Origin: an uncultured Anaerotruncus sp.
GTDB taxonomy: Bacteria; Bacillota; Clostridia; Oscillospirales; CAG-272
DNA: 11,755 nt
Assembly: GCA_905210995.1 (NCBI GenBank)
Contig: CAJLZE010000065.1
Coordinates: forward strand, 1 to 11,755
Reading direction: 5' to 3'
The notes below the pieces were generated by a model. The model searched no databases. It had not been told where the DNA came from and was given only the letters and a program-made list of their open reading frames with translations. Numbering within the stretch: position 1 is the first letter of the stretch; every line of letters begins with the position of its first letter. Positions 1 to 6,077 of this stretch are shown here, piece after piece. The position numbers and the translations under genes were made by a program.

Positions 1-733
1 GGCAGCCGACGGCTGCAAGACGCCGCAGGCAGGTGTCGAGCGCTATGTCGGGCAGATTGTTTTCTTTTGAAATGTGAGCAAGGATTATGCTCTCGGTGCC
101 GCCCAGGGCAAGCTCGGCGGCGAGGGAAGCGCTGTCGTCGTTCGACAGGTGACCGCGCGCCGAGGATATGCGCTGCTTGAGCTGCGGCGGGTACGGACCG
201 CTCATCAGCATGCCGACGTCATGATTACTTTCGAGCACGCCCGCGGGGCAGCCGCAGAGCCCGCGGCGTATACCGTCGGTCACAATGCCCGTATCTGTGG
301 CAATACCCACGGAGGCATGGCTGCCCTCGCGGGTATTTATGTCGATCCGGTATCCCACCGGGCAGGCGGCGTCGTGCGATGTGGGGAATGAGCTTATCGT
401 CATGTCGCCTATATGTTCGCTGAACAGCGGCTGACACCTTTCGGCACCGCAGCTGCAAAGGGGAGACACGGTGTCGGCGGTCCCGGCAGCGGCGTATACC
501 GGCACGCGGTATTTTTTTGTAAATACGCGCAGAGCCGATATGTGGTCGCTGTGTTCATGCGTGATGAAAACGGCTCTTACCGAGTCGGCGGCGATGCCTG
601 CGGCGTCAAGCGCGGAGCCTATCGCCCGCGCCGAGCGACCGGCGTCGATAAGCAGCGTGTCGTTTCCGCACACAACGGCGGTGCAGTTGCCATCGGAGCC
701 CGAAAAAAGCGAGATCACACTTACGCGGGTCAT
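1..733 (-). CDS. yycJ: YycJ/WalJ-type metallo-beta-lactamase fold hydrolase (3' end off window)
   Basis: The first 244 residues are visible; the C-terminus runs off the left edge. Family members are usually about 260-270 residues, so roughly 20 are missing. The protein opens with a short strand and SLFSGSDGNC, then the metallo-beta-lactamase metal motif HEHSDH at residues 59-64. Further likely metal ligands are H120 (in FPTSHD), D147 (in ATDTG) and H220 (in AHISKENN). LESNHD (168-172) and GHLSN (194-198) are landmarks I associate with the YycJ/WalJ group. Metal ligands are complete, so an active dinuclear metallohydrolase is likely. In Bacillus the homologue lies in the walRK operon and has been linked to cell-wall/replication coordination and to DNA repair exonuclease activity; the substrate here is unknown. 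The ATG overlaps the TGA of the upstream membrane-protein gene by 4 bases (ATGA), indicating translational coupling. Family call is firm; the exact role is not. Confidence 0.85.
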   Translation of the reverse strand, partial: MTRVSVISLFSGSDGNCTAVVCGNDTLLIDAGRSARAIGSALDAAGIAADSVRAVFITHEHSDHISALRVFTKKYRVPVYAAAGTADTVSPLCSCGAERCQPLFSEHIGDMTISSFPTSHDAACPVGYRIDINTREGSHASVGIATDTGIVTDGIRRGLCGCPAGVLESNHDVGMLMSGPYPPQLKQRISSARGHLSNDDSASLAAELALGGTESIILAHISKENNLPDIALDTCLRRLAAVGC

Positions 734-1182
734 AAGCCGAGATTATGAAGGACGAACATATCGAGAAGGTCGATGAGCAGAGCGAGCAGGATGGGAATTA
801 TGAACGTCATCATCCATTTGGATCTTTTTTCGCGCTCGGCGGCATCGGCAATGCAGTCGTCCTTTTCTTTTTCCGTCATAGTGTCGGGGAGCATATCCGC
901 CGTCACGCCGCGCAGCGAAAAGCCGCGATTGTAAATGACATAGACGAGGATGAGCACAGCGGCAGCCACCATGTATGTAATGACCACGACCTTCTGCACC
1001 GTAAACGTGAACGCGGTGCTGATGAGAAAGCGGTAAAGCCCTATGAATACGATGCAGTTTACGAGAAGAAGCAAAAGCAGCTTCTTGTTAAGACGCGCGA
1101 ATGCCTCACGCACGGTCTTGGGCCTTCCTGCGGGTGCGGGAGAGCCTGCGGCACGGCGGGATTTCTTTTCGTTTATCTTCAT
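730..1182 (-). CDS. Three-helix membrane protein of unknown function
   Basis: A 150-residue protein I do not recognise. The N-terminus (1-34) is strongly basic and includes a Pro/Ala-rich stretch, so it is probably cytoplasmic. Hydrophobic helices lie at about 35-54, 64-84 and 123-145. Between helices 2 and 3 is a charged segment of about 38 residues (MTEKEKDDCIADAAEREKR), predicted outside by the positive-inside rule if the N-terminus is inside, though its own charge makes this uncertain. It has no catalytic motif. The start ATG follows an AAAGGA site about 12 nt upstream. It lies 46 nt after the galactokinase-like gene and overlaps the downstream YycJ-like gene by 4 bases, so it is probably co-translated with the hydrolase. 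A partnership at the membrane with the hydrolase is possible but inferred only from this overlap. Confidence 0.8.
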   Translation of the reverse strand: MKINEKKSRRAAGSPAPAGRPKTVREAFARLNKKLLLLLLVNCIVFIGLYRFLISTAFTFTVQKVVVITYMVAAAVLILVYVIYNRGFSLRGVTADMLPDTMTEKEKDDCIADAAEREKRSKWMMTFIIPILLALLIDLLDMFVLHNLGL

Positions 1183-1228
1183 ATGCGGGAATGTTCCTTT
1201 CTTGCTCCCTATCGGAGCGCGGAGCCGT

Positions 1229-2521
1229 TCAGAATACCTTTACGGCGCCGCTGCGTCTTATGCGCAGCACATAGCATGAATCGGCGCCGAACACGGCGTT
1301 CATTGCCGCGGCATAGTCCGCCGCACGGTCTGCGGGCACGTATGCCTGTATCGTTCCGGCAAAGCCGCCGCCGTGTACTCGGCAGACGCCGCGCACGCCC
1401 TCGCGGTCAAAGAAATGCTCGGTCAGGCAGAGTGCGAGAGAGAGCCCCTGCTCTGCGACGTTTTTGTTGGTGTATACATTTTGGAGGTATCTGAAGGAGG
1501 AGAGCCCCGAGGCGCGCACGCCTTCGAAATATGCTTCGAGATCGTTTTCGGCAAGCGCCCTGCGCTGGCTGTCAACGCGACGGTTTTCGTCAAAGAAATG
1601 TATCGCACGCAGCACCGCGCGGTCGCCGCAGGCGGTGCGCAGCGCGGGTATCGCGGCGTAGAATTCATTTTCGGGAACGTCGCGCAGCACCGCTTTGCCG
1701 AAATGAGCCGCCACGGCCTTCATTTCGGCGGGAACGGCGGCATAGTCGTCGGTAAGATCGGCATGGTTGCCGCCCGTATTGACGATGCAGAGGCAATAGC
1801 CGAACGAGCCGAGGTCAAAGCCGAGCTTTTCTATAACGGGCTTTGAGGGATCGGCAAAATCTATCGAAACGATACCGCCCGCAGCGCAGGCGACCTGATC
1901 CATAAGACCGCAGGGCTTTCCGAAGAATGCATTCTCGGCATACTGCGAGTCCTGTGCGATCTCGACATATCCGACCTCGCCGTCATTGTAGAGGTGAGAG
2001 AATATCGTTCCCATCATGTTTTCAAATGCGGCGGAGGACGAAAGCCCCGAGCCCTTGAGAACATTGGAGGAGGTGCATGCCGAAAAACCGCCGACGCGGT
2101 GTCCCTTTTTCACGAATGCATCGGCAACGCCGGCGATAAGAGCATCCGACAAGCCGAAAAACGCGCTGTCGGGCGTGGTGTATGAGCCGAGATCGACAAC
2201 GTTTTCGTCGTGTCCCGCGCTTTTGACACGCACGATGTTGTCGGAGGTGCGCGCTGCGGCTGCGATTATGTCAAGATCGATCGACGCCGCGATGACCTTG
2301 CCGTGGTTGTGGTCGGTGTGGTTTCCCGAAAGCTCACTGCGGCCGGGAACCGAGAACAGTGAAACGTCGGGTGACGATGCGCCGTAGCGCGTGATGAAGT
2401 CGTCGAGCACCTCGGTGTAACGGCGGCGGGCGTCGGCTGTTCTGTCCTCGCCGTAGAGAGCCGCAAAGCGCATATCGAGCGAACCGTCCGCAATGTGCCG
2501 GCGGAGTATTTCTGCTGTCAT
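1229..2521 (-). CDS. galK: Galactokinase-family GHMP sugar kinase
   Basis: A 430-residue GHMP kinase, slightly longer than the usual 380-400 of galactokinases. The N-terminal signature is GRSELSGNHTDHN at 60-72, the counterpart of the galactokinase signature GRxNLIGEHTDYN. The ATP-binding GHMP motif is GSGLSSSAA (157-165). CGLMDQ (204-209) carries the expected catalytic Asp208, and the C-terminal motif is VHGGGFAGT (382-390). In known galactokinases this fold phosphorylates the C1 hydroxyl of galactose with ATP, first step of the Leloir pathway. Two differences matter: the sugar-contacting Glu of GEHTD is Asn67 here, and the N-terminus has an extra helix-like segment of about 50 residues. The substrate may therefore not be plain galactose. 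I place the start at the ATG preceded by GAAAGGA at 10 nt; an in-frame TTG 33 nt upstream has no ribosome site. No galT or galE is nearby. Confidence 0.85.
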   Translation of the reverse strand: MTAEILRRHIADGSLDMRFAALYGEDRTADARRRYTEVLDDFITRYGASSPDVSLFSVPGRSELSGNHTDHNHGKVIAASIDLDIIAAAARTSDNIVRVKSAGHDENVVDLGSYTTPDSAFFGLSDALIAGVADAFVKKGHRVGGFSACTSSNVLKGSGLSSSAAFENMMGTIFSHLYNDGEVGYVEIAQDSQYAENAFFGKPCGLMDQVACAAGGIVSIDFADPSKPVIEKLGFDLGSFGYCLCIVNTGGNHADLTDDYAAVPAEMKAVAAHFGKAVLRDVPENEFYAAIPALRTACGDRAVLRAIHFFDENRRVDSQRRALAENDLEAYFEGVRASGLSSFRYLQNVYTNKNVAEQGLSLALCLTEHFFDREGVRGVCRVHGGGFAGTIQAYVPADRAADYAAAMNAVFGADSCYVLRIRRSGAVKVF

Positions 2522-2531
2522 ATAGATCTGA

Positions 2532-2538
2532 TCCTTTC
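2532..2538 (-). promoter_or_regulatory. Ribosome binding site of the galactokinase-like gene
   Basis: GAAAGGA lies 10 nt before the ATG at 2521-2519. It supports that start over the in-frame TTG at 2554, which lies upstream of this site. Confidence 0.75.
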
Positions 2539-2566
2539 GGTTATATAATGTCAATATAATATAAAT

Positions 2567-2575
2567 ATTATATCA
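2567..2575 (-). promoter_or_regulatory. Extended -10 promoter of the galactokinase-like operon
   Basis: TGATATAAT reads towards the galactokinase-like gene, giving an extended -10 (TG-n-TATAAT) about 46 nt from the start codon. No recognisable -35 hexamer is found 16-18 nt upstream. This contrasts with four other promoters in the window, which have both elements at near consensus. The place of the -35 and the region above it hold TYTACA repeats (separate entry), consistent with an activator-dependent promoter. Confidence 0.55.
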
Positions 2576-2591
2576 TTGGCACGCCTGTTTA

Positions 2592-2632
2592 TAGTGTAGA
2601 TTTGTCCGTTCTGATGTAAATTTAGTGTAAAC
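2592..2632 (-). repeat. Three phased TYTACA repeats upstream of the galactokinase promoter
   Basis: On the minus strand TTTACA begins at 2631, TTTACA at 2620 and TCTACA at 2600, with offsets of 11 and 20 bases (one and two helical turns). The outer copies extend to a shared TYTACACTA 31 bases apart, and the inner pair share AAATYTACA 20 bases apart. They sit just upstream of an extended -10 that lacks a -35, where an activator would bind. Function is inferred. Confidence 0.45.
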
Positions 2633-2639
2633 AGCAGAA

Positions 2640-2666
2640 CGGGGCTCCAAACCTGCCTGAGCCCCG
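2640..2666 (-). terminator. Hairpin after ylmH, probable terminator
   Basis: Perfect 8-bp arms CGGGGCTC / GAGCCCCG enclose an 11-nt loop, 10 nt past the ylmH stop. The downstream strand (TTCTGCTGTTTACAC) is only moderately T-rich, so termination may be incomplete and some ylmH transcripts could read into the galactokinase-like gene. Confidence 0.55.
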
Positions 2667-2676
2667 CCCGTTGTCG

Positions 2677-3423
2677 TTATGTGTATATCCTCACTGTCAA
2701 GCGCAGCCTGCCCTTGCGGGTGCCGCCCGAGATGCCTGTATAGATGAATTTTCCCTTTCCGCGCACCGAGACAGTGCAGCCCGGGCGCAGACGTGCATCG
2801 GGAGACGTGACGAGCCGTGCGTCGGCAAATACGGTACCGGCAGCGAAAAAACGTTCGCTTTCGCTGCGCGACAGCCCGAAAACGGCTGCAACGATCGCGT
2901 CTGCGCGTTCCGAAGCGGCGATCACCGTGCTCTCATCGGGCAGCTTTACCGTTATCGGCGGCAGCGCATCAAGCCGTCTGCATTTAACGTCGGTGTGCCT
3001 GACCTTTTTGAGATTTTCGATTATGAAATCGGCTATTTCGTCGAGGCAGACCGCATATGCCGTGCTGCCGCACACCTGTATGTCACCTGTCACGCTGCGG
3101 TCGAGCCCCAGACCCAGCACCGAGCCGAGGTGATCGCGGTGTGTGAGCGGTTCGGCAAATTTTTCGGAGACGGGAGCTATCTCAATGAACGCAAGCGGCG
3201 GCTCGGCGGCATATCCGAGGTCATCCTCGCTGCCGAACACCGCAATGCGCCGCTCGGCGCCGTCATATCCGCCGTCAAGCGAAACGGCGATCGGGAATGT
3301 CATGCCGAGCAGTGTGTTTTGTTCGGCAAGTGTGAGAAAGCGCGAATAGGTGTAATACGAGCCATCGTATGCTCGCGCTGCAAGCTCCGAAAAGCTGTTT
3401 TTCAGTGCCCTTTCTTCATCCAT
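2677..3423 (-). CDS. ylmH: YlmH-type S4-domain RNA-binding protein
   Basis: A 248-residue protein close to the family length of about 255-260. The central part holds the YlmH hallmark LTHRDHLGSVLGLGLDRSVTGDI (about 93-115 in all). The C-terminal third (about 173-232) is an S4 RNA-binding domain (ADAIVAAVFGLSRSESERFF, then the VxVRGKGKF strand). Known YlmH binds the ribosome/50S-peptidyl-tRNA complex and in Bacillus has been reported to act in ribosome-associated quality control (also called RqcP2); in many Firmicutes it is found in the ylm-divIVA cluster. Here it is not: it starts 3 nt after the stop of a secreted lipoprotein gene. It has no clear ribosome site of its own, so its translation probably depends on the upstream gene. 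A hairpin follows the stop. Family call is confident. Confidence 0.88.
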   Translation of the reverse strand: MDEERALKNSFSELAARAYDGSYYTYSRFLTLAEQNTLLGMTFPIAVSLDGGYDGAERRIAVFGSEDDLGYAAEPPLAFIEIAPVSEKFAEPLTHRDHLGSVLGLGLDRSVTGDIQVCGSTAYAVCLDEIADFIIENLKKVRHTDVKCRRLDALPPITVKLPDESTVIAASERADAIVAAVFGLSRSESERFFAAGTVFADARLVTSPDARLRPGCTVSVRGKGKFIYTGISGGTRKGRLRLTVRIYT

Positions 3424-3426
3424 CGG

Positions 3427-4500
3427 TCAGTTACCGCCGTTCGCCGCGACCGTCAGCTCGCTCCAGAGCATATAATGGTCGGAATGCGATTCGCGTACCG
3501 TACCGCACGCTCCGGGCTTTATATCCGCGGAAACGACGATGTTGTCGATAGCCGTGGAAGCACCGGGGAAGGTGACAAGGCGGTTCGCGCGGTTATTTAC
3601 GAGCGAGCCGTAGCCGAGCGCGTCGAATTCGCCGAAATCCTCGGTGTTGAAATCCGCCGTGAGTATGTATGTGCCGCAGTCGTCGAGCATCCCGCGCAGC
3701 TCGCCGAACTGCACGCGGCGCAGCTCGCGCGATTCATATGAAAGATGGGTGTTGAAGAAATCTATCCTTCTGCCGTTCACGTTTATCACGGTATGACCGA
3801 CGGCTCTGCCTTCCTTTTCGCCCGAATAAAGCTTCGTTGCGGTGAATTCCTCTATCGGGTAGTGCGAAAGTATCAGCGTGCCGTACTCGCCGCCGCGGTA
3901 GTCTATCGAGCGGGTGAATCTGTAATATTCCATTCCCGCAGCCGCGGCGAGAAGAGCGGGTTGATCCGCGCCGTTTACGCGGGCAGTGCCGAGATCGACC
4001 TCCTGGATGCCGCATATGTCGAGGCGGGCGTTTTTTATCACGTCGCCTATGAGCGTGAGGTCGCCCGATGCCAGTGCGCCGTGCTGTATGTTGTATGAGC
4101 CTATGCGCAGGGTGAGTGGGGCTTCTTCGTTTGCAGTGGTTTCTGCGGGCGGCGTTACGGGCTCGGTGACGGGAGCTGCGGCGGTCGTGCCGGGCGCTGC
4201 GGGTGTGGTGACAGGCGTTGCCGTTGTGGTTTCGGGGCTCGCTGCCGTTGTCTCCGGCGCGGCGGTCGTTGTACCGGAAGTGTCCGCCGCTGTGCTTTCG
4301 GGCATATGTGCGGTCGTGTCGGGAGACGCGTCCGACGTGCCGGGTGCCGGCGTCGCTGTGTCGTGAGTAGATGCGGGAGCATCGGAGCCGTTTGTTTTAT
4401 CGTCTGTTGGCCCCGAGCATGAGGCGAGCAGTGCCGGAGCCATGCCCACTGCCGCAACTGCGAGAGCTAGGGAGATCAGTCTTTTGTCTTCCTTCTTCAT
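3427..4500 (-). CDS. Secreted EEP-fold (endonuclease/exonuclease/phosphatase) lipoprotein
   Basis: A 357-residue exported protein. Residues 1-27 form a lipoprotein signal peptide ending in the lipobox LLAS-C28. Residues 30-125 are a low-complexity Thr/Ala/Pro/Glu linker of ETTxA-like units, a typical wall-spanning tether. The catalytic domain (about 129-353) has the full set of EEP superfamily motifs: SYNIQH (N137), QEVD (E167), NTHLS (H252), TADFNTE (D283, N285), AIDNI (D319) and SHSDH (D341, H342). All expected metal and catalytic residues are present, so it should be an active Mg-dependent phosphodiesterase or phosphatase outside the cell. Relatives include DNase I-like nucleases, sphingomyelinases and inositol phosphatases; sequence alone does not separate these. 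The start ATG has GAAAGG 12 nt upstream and a consensus promoter, and the gene is followed after 3 nt by ylmH. DNA scavenging is a plausible role but is inferred. Confidence 0.85.
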   Translation of the reverse strand: MKKEDKRLISLALAVAAVGMAPALLASCSGPTDDKTNGSDAPASTHDTATPAPGTSDASPDTTAHMPESTAADTSGTTTAAPETTAASPETTTATPVTTPAAPGTTAAAPVTEPVTPPAETTANEEAPLTLRIGSYNIQHGALASGDLTLIGDVIKNARLDICGIQEVDLGTARVNGADQPALLAAAAGMEYYRFTRSIDYRGGEYGTLILSHYPIEEFTATKLYSGEKEGRAVGHTVINVNGRRIDFFNTHLSYESRELRRVQFGELRGMLDDCGTYILTADFNTEDFGEFDALGYGSLVNNRANRLVTFPGASTAIDNIVVSADIKPGACGTVRESHSDHYMLWSELTVAANGGN

Positions 4501-4534
4501 ATGCGTATGCCTTTCACGGTATTTATTAATGTCA

Positions 4535-4564
4535 ATTATATCACCCGCGGGGCGTCGGTGTCAA
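4535..4564 (-). promoter_or_regulatory. Consensus promoter of the EEP lipoprotein-ylmH unit
   Basis: TTGACA (4564-4559), 18-bp spacer, TATAAT (4540-4535), with TG one base before the -10 (TGATATAAT). It gives a leader of about 27 nt. It lies back to back with the plus-strand promoter at 4584, with 19 bp between the two -35 boxes, so a single factor bound between them could affect both units. Confidence 0.85.
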
Positions 4565-4583
4565 TACAAAATGCGCTTGATTG

Positions 4584-4612
4584 TTGACGTCTTGCGCGCA
4601 GAGTGGTATAAT
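4584..4612 (+). promoter_or_regulatory. Promoter of the FAD-dependent oxidoreductase gene
   Basis: TTGACG (4584-4589), 17-bp spacer, TATAAT (4607-4612), with TGG before the -10 giving an extended -10. Predicted transcription start is near 4619, leaving a leader of about 45 nt that contains GC-rich alternative hairpins in front of the ribosome site. Confidence 0.85.
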
Positions 4613-4663
4613 ATATGCGGTATTTTTCGGCGCCCGAGCGGCGCTTTGGGCGGGAGGTTTATC

Positions 4664-6019
4664 ATGGATAACGGCAGGAGCATCCTTTACTCACGCAGGA
4701 TCCCCGTAATGAGGGACGAATTTGACGTTATCGTCTGCGGCGCGGGACCCGCGGGAATATGTGCGGCGGTGTCTGCCGCAAGATACGGCGCGCGCGTGCT
4801 GCTTGCCGAGCGTTACGGCAGTGTGGGCGGTATGCTGACTATGGGAGCGGTGTCTCCGATCCTCGGTTCGGTCAGCCGTGGGACTATGTATGACGAGATA
4901 TGTCACCGCATACGTGCCGGCGCTCCGGTTGATGCGGCTGCGGACAAGCACACGCGCAACGGGCGCGAGGTGGCTGTGGACCGCGAGGCTGCAAAGGCTG
5001 CGCTTGATGCTATGATTGCCGAAAGCGGAGTTACGCTCTGGCTCGGTGCCGCGGCAGCCGACGTGCTTACCGACGGAGAGGGAGACGAAAAGAAGGTCTG
5101 CGGAGTGGTGTTCGCCTTGGCGCGCGGTCTTTGCGCTGTAAGGGCGCGCTGCGTTATCGACTGCACCGGCAACGGCGATGTTGCGGCTGCCGCGGGCTGT
5201 TCGTTTGACATAGGGCGCGGCGGCGACGGCAGACTTCAGCCGATGACGCTTGAATTTGCGCTCGACAATGTGGATGCCGACGCAATAACCGTGTGGGGCG
5301 GCAGCGACCCGATAAAGATCCCCGGCGGCGAATTTGCGGGAATGGAATTCAGAGAGCTTTGCAAGCTCAAAAACCGTGAGGGCGAGCTGCCCGAAAACGT
5401 GACTATCGTCCGTCTTCACCATGCGCTGCGCCCCGATGTGAGGATCGTAAACGCCACTCAGGAGAACAACGCCGATCCGCTCGATCCCGCCGCGGTGGCT
5501 GGCGCAGAGCTTTCACTGCGCGCACAGATCGGAGTTTGTGCCGCATTTTTGCGTAAATACATACCAGGATATGAAAATTGCCGTGTCACCGATTCTGCCG
5601 ATACGGTCGGTGTGCGCGAATCGCGCCGCATAAAGGGGATGGATTCGGTGTGCGACGCCGACGTTGAGGACGGCAGGATGAGAGAGGACGCCGTTGTGCA
5701 CAACGCATGGTTCCTCATTGACATACACAATCCCGCGGGCAGCGGTCAGGCGGAGGGACATTCGCACCCCGCGCAGCCATATGACATTCCTTACGGTGCG
5801 CTCGTCCCGTGCGATGCCGGCGGTCTGCTCGTTGCCGGCAGATGCATTTCGGGAACGCACCGCGCACACGCGTCATACCGCGTGATGTCCATATGCATGG
5901 CAATGGGCGAGGCTGCGGGAGTTGCGGCGGCAATTGCCGCCGAGCGCCGCGTAGATCCTGCCGATATTCCGGCTGAGGATATCCGCGCAGAGCTGCGTTC
6001 GCGCGGAATAGAGCTTTAA
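4664..6019 (+). CDS. FAD-dependent oxidoreductase (FAD_oxidored family, Pfam PF12831-like)
   Basis: A 451-residue single-domain flavoprotein. The dinucleotide-binding Rossmann motif is VIVCGAGPAG (22-31), followed by the acidic end of beta-2 at LLAERYGSVGG (46-56). A second nucleotide-binding segment is VIDCTGNGDVAAAAG (164-178). RESRRI (338-343) and a C-terminal FAD segment GLLVAGRCISGTHRAHASYRVM (about 397-418) complete the family pattern. These enzymes resemble the fumarate reductase flavoprotein fold, but most members have no proven substrate. The start is the ATG 6 nt after GGGAGG; in-frame sequence continues upstream but would run through the promoter. The gene stands alone, diverging from the EEP lipoprotein gene. 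It shares the IHNP and GRxIS segments with the second oxidoreductase at the right edge, but lacks that protein's C-terminal beta-sandwich domain. No signal peptide, so cytoplasmic. Confidence 0.85.
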   Translation: MDNGRSILYSRRIPVMRDEFDVIVCGAGPAGICAAVSAARYGARVLLAERYGSVGGMLTMGAVSPILGSVSRGTMYDEICHRIRAGAPVDAAADKHTRNGREVAVDREAAKAALDAMIAESGVTLWLGAAAADVLTDGEGDEKKVCGVVFALARGLCAVRARCVIDCTGNGDVAAAAGCSFDIGRGGDGRLQPMTLEFALDNVDADAITVWGGSDPIKIPGGEFAGMEFRELCKLKNREGELPENVTIVRLHHALRPDVRIVNATQENNADPLDPAAVAGAELSLRAQIGVCAAFLRKYIPGYENCRVTDSADTVGVRESRRIKGMDSVCDADVEDGRMREDAVVHNAWFLIDIHNPAGSGQAEGHSHPAQPYDIPYGALVPCDAGGLLVAGRCISGTHRAHASYRVMSICMAMGEAAGVAAAIAAERRVDPADIPAEDIRAELRSRGIEL

Positions 6020-6030
6020 AAAAGTAAGAC

Positions 6031-6060
6031 GACCGTCCTCTGCGGCAGCAGAGGACGGTC
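6031..6060. terminator. Perfect 13-bp hairpin between convergent genes, bidirectional terminator
   Basis: Arms at 6031-6043 and 6048-6060 are exact inverted repeats around a 4-nt loop (GGCA). It begins 11 nt after the FAD oxidoreductase stop and 17 nt after the ddl stop on the other strand. On the minus strand it is followed by TTTTTT (6023-6018), making it a better terminator for ddl; on the plus strand the tract is short (ATCCTTTA). Confidence 0.8.
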
Positions 6061-6077
6061 ATCCTTTACGGATAAGA

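Noticed and set aside
1204..1218. GCTCC/GGAGC hairpin after the galactokinase-like gene as a terminator.
   Set aside because: The stem is only 5 bp and has no T tract; purines follow, so the three genes are more likely one unit.
745..1494. 249-codon plus-strand frame opposite the membrane protein and galactokinase-like genes.
   Set aside because: Its Arg/His-rich, motif-free translation has no ribosome site and lies opposite well-supported genes.
2549..2554. TTGACA just upstream of the galactokinase-like start as a -35 box, and its TTG as a start codon.
   Set aside because: No -10 lies 16-18 bp downstream before the ATG, and the TTG start has no ribosome site, whereas the ATG at 2521 has GAAAGGA at 10 nt.
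2671..3741. 356-codon open frame on the plus strand across ylmH and the lipoprotein gene.
   Set aside because: It is antisense to two genes with clear family motifs. Its translation has no domain and is typical of GC-rich shadow frames.
3986..4366. Plus-strand Val/Ala-repeat frame (VVSGxAAVV) that looks like a repetitive protein.
   Set aside because: It is the complement of the Thr/Pro/Ala linker of the lipoprotein; repeated ACC/GCG-type codons create it automatically.
4442..4663. Upstream extension of the FAD oxidoreductase frame.
   Set aside because: It would run through both divergent promoters and into the opposite lipoprotein gene; GGGAGG fixes the start at 4664.
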